DNA of 64,000 nt from Betaproteobacteria bacterium. GTDB lineage: Bacteria; Pseudomonadota; Gammaproteobacteria; Burkholderiales; Burkholderiaceae_C. The notes beneath the pieces are model-generated. The model did not search any database. It saw nothing but the letters and a program-made list of their open reading frames with translations, and had not been told where the DNA came from. The translations under genes and the position numbers were made by a program. Shown in pieces: positions 57,754 through 64,000 of the stretch. Position 1 is the first letter of the stretch, and every line of letters starts with the position of its first letter. The stretch spans positions 1 through 64,000 of the forward strand of contig JADIZZ010000023.1 of NCBI GenBank assembly GCA_016704535.1. The letters run 5' to 3'.

Positions 57754-58980
57754 ATGACGCTTCCGCTGAACCCGCTGCTCGCGCGGCTGCACCCCTACCC
57801 TTTCGAGCGCTGGCGCGAACTGACGGCCGGCATCACGCCCAACCCGGCGCTGCGGCCCATCGGCCTGGGCATCGGCGAGCCCAAGCACGCCACGCCGGCG
57901 CTCATCGAAGATGCGCTGGTGCAGGCGCTGCCGACGCTGTCGGCCTACCCGGCGACGCTGGGCGAACCGGCGCTGCGCGAGGCCATCGCCGGCTGGGTGC
58001 AGCGCCGCTACGGCGTGAGCGTGAACCCGGCGGGCGAGGTGCTGCCGGTGAACGGTTCACGCGAGGCGCTGTTCGCGCTGGCGCAGACGGTGCTGGACCC
58101 GACGACGCCGGGCAGCGTGGTCGTCTGCCCCAATCCCTTCTATCAGATCTACGAAGGCGCGGCGCTGCTCGGCGGCGCCGACACCTTCTTCGCCCCCAGC
58201 GACCCCGCGCGCAATTTCGCGACGAACTGGGACGCCGTGCCGCCCGAGGTCTGGGCGCGCACGAAGCTGCTCTACACCTGCTCGCCAGGCAACCCCACCG
58301 GCGCGGTAATGCCGCTGGCCGAATGGCACCAGCTCTTCGAACTGAGCGACCGCCACGGCTTCGTCATCGCCAGCGACGAGTGTTACAGCGAGATCTACTT
58401 CCGCGACGAGCCGCCGCTGGGCGCTCTGCAGGCGGCGGTGGCGCTGGGCCGGCCCGACTTCCGCAGGCTCATCGCGCTGACCAGCCTGTCCAAGCGCAGC
58501 AACGTGCCCGGGCTGCGCTCGGGCTTCGTCGCCGGCGACACGCGGCTGATCAAGGCCTTCTTGCTTTACCGCACCTACCACGGCAGCGCGATGGGCGGCA
58601 TGGTGCAGCGCGCCAGCATCGCGGCCTGGAACGACGAAGCCCACGTGGTGGCCAACCGCGAGCTCTACCGCGCGAAGTTCGCGCAGGTCACGCCGGTGCT
58701 GGCGCAGGTGCTGGACGTGGCGCTGCCCGACGCCGCCTTCTACCTCTGGGCTGGCATCCGCGGCCCGCAAGGCAGCGACGGCCGGCCCGATGACATCGCC
58801 TGGGCCCTCGGCCTGCTCGCTCAATACAATGTGCAGGTCTTGCCCGGCAGCCTGCTCGCCCGCAATGCGGCTGGGGCGAACCCCGGCGCAGGCCGCATCC
58901 GCATGGCCCTGGTGGCCCCCGTCGCGGAATGCCTGGAAGCCGCGCACCGCATCCTCTCCTACACCGAAAGTCTCCGATGA
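57754..58980 (+). CDS. dapC: N-succinyldiaminopimelate aminotransferase
   Basis: Transfers the amino group from glutamate in the succinylase branch of lysine/meso-diaminopimelate synthesis. The 408-residue PLP protein has LTSLSKRSNVPGLRSGF with the PLP lysine and GNPTGAVMPLAEW, typical of this class. A GATAAT hexamer (57740-57745) ends 8 nt before the ATG, so the transcript may be nearly leaderless. Its stop overlaps the dapD start (ATGA). Confidence 0.95.
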   Translation: MTLPLNPLLARLHPYPFERWRELTAGITPNPALRPIGLGIGEPKHATPALIEDALVQALPTLSAYPATLGEPALREAIAGWVQRRYGVSVNPAGEVLPVNGSREALFALAQTVLDPTTPGSVVVCPNPFYQIYEGAALLGGADTFFAPSDPARNFATNWDAVPPEVWARTKLLYTCSPGNPTGAVMPLAEWHQLFELSDRHGFVIASDECYSEIYFRDEPPLGALQAAVALGRPDFRRLIALTSLSKRSNVPGLRSGFVAGDTRLIKAFLLYRTYHGSAMGGMVQRASIAAWNDEAHVVANRELYRAKFAQVTPVLAQVLDVALPDAAFYLWAGIRGPQGSDGRPDDIAWALGLLAQYNVQVLPGSLLARNAAGANPGAGRIRMALVAPVAECLEAAHRILSYTESLR

Positions 58981-59801
58981 GCCTTGCTCAGCTTGAACAG
59001 ACCATCAACATCGCCTGGGACGCACGCGCCGAGGTCAGCGCCATCAATGCACCCGCAGTCCGCGACGCCGTAGAGCACGTCATTGCCGACCTCAACGGCG
59101 GCCGCCTGCGCGTGGCCGAACGCCGCGGCGTCGGCGACTGGCACGTAAACCAGTGGGTGAAGAAGGCCGTGCTGCTGAGCTTCCGCCTCAACGACAACCA
59201 GGTCATGCGCGCCGGCGACCTGGAGTTCTTCGACAAGGTGAAGACGAAGTTCAGCCGCCTGGACGAAGCCGCGATGCGTGCCAGCGGCGTGCGCGTGGTG
59301 CCGCCGGCGGTGGCACGGCGCGGCAGCTACATCGCCAAGGGCGCGGTGCTGATGCCCAGCTACGTGAACATCGGCGCCTATGTCGACGAGAACACCATGG
59401 TCGACACCTGGGCCACCGTGGGCAGCTGCGCGCAGATCGGCAAGAACGTGCACCTGAGTGGCGGCGTCGGCATCGGCGGCGTGCTGGAGCCGCTGCAGGC
59501 CAACCCGACCATCATCGAGGACAACTGCTTCGTCGGCGCGCGCAGCGAAGTCGTCGAAGGCGTGATCGTCGAGGAGAACTCGGTGATCAGCATGGGCGTG
59601 TACATCGGCCAGAGCACGAAGATCTATGACCGTGCCACCGACACCGTGAGCTACGGCCGCATCCCGGCCGGCAGCGTGGTGGTCAGCGGCAACCTGCCTT
59701 CGGCCGACGGCAAGTACAGCCTCTATTGCGCGGTGATCGTGAAGAAGGTCGACGCGCAGACGCGTGCCAAGACCAGCATCAACGAACTGCTCAGAGCCTG
59801 A
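58977..59801 (+). CDS. dapD: Tetrahydrodipicolinate N-succinyltransferase
   Basis: Succinylates tetrahydrodipicolinate in lysine/DAP synthesis. The 274-residue protein has an N-terminal helical domain and a left-handed parallel beta-helix of hexapeptide repeats, with ANPTIIEDNCFVGARSEV and SVISMGVYIGQSTKIYD in the core. It is 44 nt upstream of pilU. Confidence 0.97.
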   Translation: MSLAQLEQTINIAWDARAEVSAINAPAVRDAVEHVIADLNGGRLRVAERRGVGDWHVNQWVKKAVLLSFRLNDNQVMRAGDLEFFDKVKTKFSRLDEAAMRASGVRVVPPAVARRGSYIAKGAVLMPSYVNIGAYVDENTMVDTWATVGSCAQIGKNVHLSGGVGIGGVLEPLQANPTIIEDNCFVGARSEVVEGVIVEENSVISMGVYIGQSTKIYDRATDTVSYGRIPAGSVVVSGNLPSADGKYSLYCAVIVKKVDAQTRAKTSINELLRA

Positions 59802-59844
59802 CCCGGCCCCAGCCCCGAAGCCCCAAGCCCCCTGAGGAAGCACC

Positions 59845-61038
59845 ATGGCCAACAACCTCGAACGCGTATTGCGCCTGATGGCGGAGAAGAGCGCGTCCGA
59901 CGTCTACATGTCGGCCAACACGCCCATCCTCATCAAGATAAACGGCCAGATCCTGCAGCTGTCGGACCAGGTGCTCACCACGCACCAAACACGGCAGCTG
60001 CTGGCCGAGATGCTTGCACCGCAACAGCTGGAGGAACTGGACGACACGGGTGAGCTCAACGTCGGCATCAGCGTCTCGCGCGTCGGCAGCTTCCGGCTGT
60101 CGGCCTTCAAGCAGCGCGGCAGCATCGCCGCCGTCATTCGCTGCATTCCCTTCGAGATTCCCGCGCTGGACACTCTAGGCGTGCCACCGATGCTGGCCCA
60201 GCTGGTCACCGAGAAGCGCGGCCTGATCCTGATGGTCGGCGCGACCGGCACCGGCAAGAGCACGACGCTGGCATCGATGCTGGAGTGGCGCAACCAGCAG
60301 ATGACGGGCCACATCCTCACCATCGAGGACCCGATCGAATTCCTCTTCAGCAACAAGAAGAGCATCGTTAACCAGCGCGAGGTGGGCCGAGACACGCAAA
60401 GCCTGCAGATCGCGCTGAAGAACGCGCTGCGGCAGGCGCCGGACTGCATCCTGATCGGCGAGATCCGCGACCGCGAGACCATGAGCGCTGCGCTCAGTTA
60501 CGCGCTTTCGGGCCACCTGGTGATGGCCACGCTGCACGCCAACAACAGCTACCACGCCATGGGGCGCATCCTGTCGTTCTACACGCCGGAAGCGCGGCCC
60601 ACGCTGCTGTCCGACCTGTCGTCGGGCCTACGCGCCATCATCTCGCAGCGCCTGCTGCGCAGCAACGCCGGCGGCCGCGTGCCCGCCGTCGAAGTGTTGC
60701 TGAACACCAAGTTGGTGTCCGAACTGATCGACAAGGGTGACGTCTCGGGCATCAAGGAAGCCGTGGAGAAATCGCTGGCCGAAGGCTCTCGCACCTTCGA
60801 GGCCGACATCGCCCGGCTCATCGCCGAGGGCGTCGTCTCGCGCGACGAAGGCCTGGCCCACGCGGACTCGCCCACCAACCTGCTGTGGCGGCTGCAAAAC
60901 GAGCAGGCTCCGGTGTCGCGCGTCACGGTCAAGAAGGAAGAAGACGATGCCGCCAGCTTCACCGAGATCGCCATCGATGTCCGTCCGGAAGACTTGCGCC
61001 CTAGCGGTAACCCGCCCTGGTCGGTCCCCAAACGATGA
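59845..61038 (+). CDS. pilU: Type IV pilus retraction ATPase PilU
   Basis: Hexameric ATPase that assists PilT in retracting type IV pili. The 397-residue protein has Walker A GATGTGKST at 132-140, the Asp box ILTIEDPIEFLF, Walker B ILIGEIRDRETM and the HIS box GHLVMATLHANN, as in the PilT/PilU family; the longer C-terminus fits PilU. It lies inside the dap run, overlapping dapE by 4 nt, a common betaproteobacterial arrangement. No other pilus gene is nearby. Confidence 0.92.
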   Translation: MANNLERVLRLMAEKSASDVYMSANTPILIKINGQILQLSDQVLTTHQTRQLLAEMLAPQQLEELDDTGELNVGISVSRVGSFRLSAFKQRGSIAAVIRCIPFEIPALDTLGVPPMLAQLVTEKRGLILMVGATGTGKSTTLASMLEWRNQQMTGHILTIEDPIEFLFSNKKSIVNQREVGRDTQSLQIALKNALRQAPDCILIGEIRDRETMSAALSYALSGHLVMATLHANNSYHAMGRILSFYTPEARPTLLSDLSSGLRAIISQRLLRSNAGGRVPAVEVLLNTKLVSELIDKGDVSGIKEAVEKSLAEGSRTFEADIARLIAEGVVSRDEGLAHADSPTNLLWRLQNEQAPVSRVTVKKEEDDAASFTEIAIDVRPEDLRPSGNPPWSVPKR

Positions 61039-62195
61039 ACTCGGGCACCGGCGCCACGCTTCGGCTGGCCGAGGCGCTGATCGCATGCCGCTCGGTCACG
61101 CCAGCAGACGGCGGCTGCCAGGCTCTGCTCATTCAGCGGCTGCAGGGCGCCGGCTTTGACTGCGAAGCGCTCGATGCCGGCCCTTCCGATGCCCGCGTGG
61201 CCAACCTGTGGGCCGTGCACGACGCTGGCATTCCCGGCCCGACGCTGGTCTTCGCGGGCCACACCGACGTGGTGCCCACGGGACCGCTCGACCGCTGGGC
61301 CAGCGATCCCTTCGTGCCGACGCATCGCGACGGCCGCCTTTACGGCCGCGGCGCCGCCGACATGAAGGCTGCCGTGGCCGCGATGGCAGTGGCGGCGAGC
61401 GAATACGCGATCGCCTGCCCTCGGCACCGTGGCCGCGTGGCGCTGCTCATCACCAGCGACGAAGAAGGCCCGGCGCTGCACGGCACACGCCACGTCGTTG
61501 ACGTGTTGCAGGCGCGCGGCGAAAGGGTCGACGCCTGCATCGTCGGCGAGCCGACCTCGGTCGACCGGCTCGGCGACATGGTCAAGAACGGCCGCCGCGG
61601 CACTTTCTCGGGGCGATTGCGCGTGGTCGGCGTGCAGGGTCACATCGCCTACCCGCAACTGGCGAAGAACCCGCTGCACGTGCTTGCCCCGGCGCTGGCC
61701 GAACTGGTGGACACACGCTGGGACGAGGGAAACGCATTCTTCCCGCCCACCAGTTGGCAAGTCAGCAACCTCCATGCGGGCACAGGCGCGCTGAACGTCA
61801 TCCCGGGCGACCTGGTGCTCGACTTCAACTTCCGCTTCAGCACCGAATCGACGCCCGCGTCTTTGCGCCAGCGTGTGGAAGCCGTGCTGCAGCGCCACGG
61901 TGTCGAACACGAACTGCAGTGGACGCTGGGCGGCGAGCCCTTCCTTACGCCGCCCGGCACGCTGAGCGAAGCGCTGGTCGCGGCCATCGCAGCGGAGTGC
62001 GGCGGCATATCGCCGGAACTCAGCACCACCGGCGGCACCTCCGACGGCCGCTTCATCGCCCGCCTTTGCCCGCAGGTAATGGAGTTCGGCGTCGTCAACG
62101 AGAGCATCCACAAGATCGACGAGTGGGTCGACGTAGCAGCGCTGGAGCCGCTGAAGAATGTTTACCGGCACACGCTGGAACGGTTCCTGGCATGA
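61035..62195 (+). CDS. dapE: Succinyl-diaminopimelate desuccinylase
   Basis: Zinc enzyme of the M20 family releasing L,L-diaminopimelate. The 386-residue protein has the zinc ligand motif FAGHTDVVPTG, GRGAADMKAA, the catalytic SDEEGPALHG and the dimer motif STTGGTSDGRFI. Start and stop overlap pilU and prmB by 4 nt each. Confidence 0.97.
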   Translation: MNSGTGATLRLAEALIACRSVTPADGGCQALLIQRLQGAGFDCEALDAGPSDARVANLWAVHDAGIPGPTLVFAGHTDVVPTGPLDRWASDPFVPTHRDGRLYGRGAADMKAAVAAMAVAASEYAIACPRHRGRVALLITSDEEGPALHGTRHVVDVLQARGERVDACIVGEPTSVDRLGDMVKNGRRGTFSGRLRVVGVQGHIAYPQLAKNPLHVLAPALAELVDTRWDEGNAFFPPTSWQVSNLHAGTGALNVIPGDLVLDFNFRFSTESTPASLRQRVEAVLQRHGVEHELQWTLGGEPFLTPPGTLSEALVAAIAAECGGISPELSTTGGTSDGRFIARLCPQVMEFGVVNESIHKIDEWVDVAALEPLKNVYRHTLERFLA

Positions 62196-63097
62196 CTGTG
62201 CTGGAACTCGTGCAGCAGGCCGAGGCCACGCTGCAGGCGGCCGGCGTGCATTTCGGCCACGGCACGACCAATGCCTACGACGAAGCCGCCTGGCTGGTAC
62301 TGTGGCGCCTGGGCCTGCCGCTGGACGCACTGGACGCCGCAGCCGCTCAGGCCGTGGCGCCGGTGCAAGTCGAGCAAGTACAGGCGCTGGTGGCAGAGCG
62401 CATCCGGACGCGCAAGCCGGCCGCCTATCTCACGGGCGAGGCCTGGCTGCAGGGTGTGCCGTTCTTCGTCGATGAGCGCGTCATCGTGCCGCGCTCGCTG
62501 ATCGCCGAGCCATTGGCCGAAGGCAGCATCGACGTCTGGCTCACCGAGCGCACGAAACACGTGCTCGACCTCTGCACTGGCAACGGCAGTCTGGCCGTGC
62601 TGGCCGCGCTGGCGTGGCCCGAGGTAACGGTGGACGCCACCGATCTTTCAACCGATGCGCTGGCCGTGGCCGCGAGCAACGTGCAACGCCACGGCCTGGC
62701 CGAGCGCATCACGCTGCTGCAGGGCGACGGCCTGGCCGCGGTGGCCGGCCGGCGCTACGACCTCATCCTGTGCAACCCACCCTACGTCAACCGGCAGGCC
62801 ATGGCCGAACTGCCGCCCGAGTACCGCGCCGAACCGGCGCTGGCGCTGGACGGCAACGTGCTCGGCGGCGACGATGGCTTGGACTTCATCCGCCGGCTGC
62901 TGGCGCGAGTCCCGGCCCACCTGAACGACGACGCCGTGCTGGTGCTGGAGATCGGCAACGAACGGCCGTCTTTCGAAGCCGCCTTCCCCCTGCTGGACGT
63001 GGTTTGGCTGAGCACCAGCGCCGGCGACGAGCAGGTGCTGCTCGTCACGGCCGAAGCGCTGCGCGCCGCAGCCCCGAAGACCCCCGAGACCCCATGA
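62192..63097 (+). CDS. prmB: 50S ribosomal protein L3 N5-glutamine methyltransferase PrmB
   Basis: SAM-dependent methylation of a glutamine in ribosomal protein L3. The 301-residue protein has an N-terminal helical domain and a Rossmann domain with the SAM motif VLDLCTGNGSLAVLAAL and the catalytic NPPY in LCNPPYVNRQA, followed by YRAEPALALDGN. It overlaps dapE and the ABC-F gene by 4 nt. Confidence 0.94.
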   Translation: MTVLELVQQAEATLQAAGVHFGHGTTNAYDEAAWLVLWRLGLPLDALDAAAAQAVAPVQVEQVQALVAERIRTRKPAAYLTGEAWLQGVPFFVDERVIVPRSLIAEPLAEGSIDVWLTERTKHVLDLCTGNGSLAVLAALAWPEVTVDATDLSTDALAVAASNVQRHGLAERITLLQGDGLAAVAGRRYDLILCNPPYVNRQAMAELPPEYRAEPALALDGNVLGGDDGLDFIRRLLARVPAHLNDDAVLVLEIGNERPSFEAAFPLLDVVWLSTSAGDEQVLLVTAEALRAAAPKTPETP

Positions 63098-64000
63098 TCC
63101 AGATCTCCCAAGTGACCTTGCGCCGCGGCGTCAAGGTGGTGCTGCAGAACGCCAGCGTCACCCTGCAGCCGCGCGAGAAGGTCGGCCTCATCGGTCGCAA
63201 CGGCGCCGGCAAGTCGAGCCTGTTTTCGCTGATGACAGGCCGGCTGCACGCCGACGCCGGCGACGTCGACATCCCGCCGCGCTGGCGGGTCGGCGAGGTG
63301 GCGCAAGACGTGCCCGAGACCGAGGACGGCGCCACCGACTTCGTGCTGCAAGGCGACCTGCCGCTGATGCAGGCGCAGCAGGCCCTCCACGCCGCCGAAG
63401 CCGCCGACGACGGCCACGCGATGGCCGACGCCCACCAGGCGCTGGACGAAGCCGGCGCCTTCGACGCTCGTGCCCGCGCCCAGGCGCTGCTGATGGGTCT
63501 GGGCTTCCGCGGCGACCAGCTCGACGCCCCGGTCAACACCTTTTCGGGCGGCTGGCGCATGCGGCTGCAGTTGGCACGCGCGCTGATGTGCCCGTCCGAC
63601 CTGCTACTGCTGGACGAGCCCACCAACCACCTCGACCTCGACGCGCTGGTGTGGCTGGAGGCGTGGCTGAAGCGCTACGACGGGCTGATGGTCGTCATCA
63701 GCCATGACCGCGAATTCCTCGACGCCATCTGTAACGTCATCGTGCACCTCGACGACCTGCAGCTGACGCGCTACACCGGCAACTACACGGCCTTCGAGGA
63801 GATGCGCGCCGAACGCCTGAGTCAGGCCGCCGCGGCCTACTCGAAGCAGCAGGAGCGCGTAGCCCACCTGCAGAAGTTCATCGACCGCTTCAAGGCCAAG
63901 GCCAGCAAGGCCAAGCAGGCGCAAAGCCGCGTCAAGGCGCTGGCGCGCATGGAGCGGCTGGCGCCGGTGATGACGGCGGGCGACTTCAACTTCGAGTTCC
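63094..64000 (+). CDS. ABC-F ATPase (3' end outside window)
   Basis: Soluble twin-ATPase of the ribosome-associated ABC-F family (Uup/YheS-like). About 302 residues are present: first Walker A GRNGAGKS at 34-41, signature FSGGWRMRLQLARAL, Walker B LLLLDEPTNHLDLDAL and a Lys/Arg-rich linker (KFIDRFKAKASKAKQAQSR) that leads to the second domain beyond the edge. Overlap with prmB is ATGA. Translation factor roles in relieving stalled ribosomes are known for relatives. Confidence 0.93.
   Translation, partial: MIQISQVTLRRGVKVVLQNASVTLQPREKVGLIGRNGAGKSSLFSLMTGRLHADAGDVDIPPRWRVGEVAQDVPETEDGATDFVLQGDLPLMQAQQALHAAEAADDGHAMADAHQALDEAGAFDARARAQALLMGLGFRGDQLDAPVNTFSGGWRMRLQLARALMCPSDLLLLDEPTNHLDLDALVWLEAWLKRYDGLMVVISHDREFLDAICNVIVHLDDLQLTRYTGNYTAFEEMRAERLSQAAAAYSKQQERVAHLQKFIDRFKAKASKAKQAQSRVKALARMERLAPVMTAGDFNFEF

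Overview
The window is about 64 kb of high-GC chromosomal DNA, densely packed with genes. It looks like a betaproteobacterium of the order Burkholderiales, probably near the Rubrivivax/Leptothrix/Ideonella group. The grounds are gene order (rpsO-pnp-qor; iscR-S-U-A-hscB-hscA-fdx; smc-zipA-ligA; dapC-dapD-pilU-dapE-prmB), an intracellular PHB depolymerase with a cysteine nucleophile, and many single betaproteobacterial orthologues. The species cannot be named from sequence alone. No insertion sequence, prophage, integrase, tRNA, rRNA or CRISPR array was seen; most of the window is core genome.

Layout. 1-6.1 kb (minus strand): a truncated quinone oxidoreductase, pnp, rpsO, a lone ABC-type periplasmic binding protein and tsaD. 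6.15-6.25 kb: an orphan plus-strand intrinsic terminator that suggests an unannotated small RNA. 6.3-12.2 kb (minus): the complete isc iron-sulfur operon with a GNAT acetyltransferase between iscA and hscB, headed by iscR and two IscR-type boxes. 12.4-15.0 kb (minus): a low-molecular-weight tyrosine phosphatase coupled to uvrB. 15.2-21.0 kb (plus): aromatic aminotransferase, phaZ behind a CTGC-N3-GCAG operator, a soluble RsxB-like ferredoxin coupled to nth, a ZapB-like protein and zapA, 6S RNA, the decayed tail of an EVE-domain gene, and a TauE/SafE exporter. 21.0-27.3 kb: a PAS-GGDEF protein with a broken active site, rpsU-yqeY, a small phosphatase, and a TakP-type TRAP transporter whose binding-protein gene converges on its permease genes.

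27.4-35.5 kb: a Ser/Thr kinase-UspA fusion coupled to a metallophosphoesterase, pmbA, darP, mog, cysE, trmJ, suhB and an acyl-CoA thioesterase. 35.7-41.9 kb: a 1742-residue CHASE/multi-PAS hybrid histidine kinase translationally coupled to a REC-GGDEF diguanylate cyclase. 41.9-49.7 kb: a YjdF-like membrane protein, an aldehyde dehydrogenase, a YbbA/TesA divergent pair, a FecR/Trp-rich secreted protein and an S9 peptidase. 49.7-57.1 kb (minus): smc-zipA-ligA-def. 57.2-64 kb (plus): a SET-domain protein, then dapC-dapD-pilU-dapE-prmB and the start of an ABC-F gene, linked almost throughout by 4-nt stop/start overlaps.

The most interesting non-housekeeping signals are the orphan small RNA, the acetyltransferase inside the isc operon, the phaZ operator, the truncated EVE gene beside 6S RNA, the kinase-USP/phosphoesterase pair, and the hybrid kinase-diguanylate cyclase pair. 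I do not see a complete, clearly undescribed defence or mobile system.
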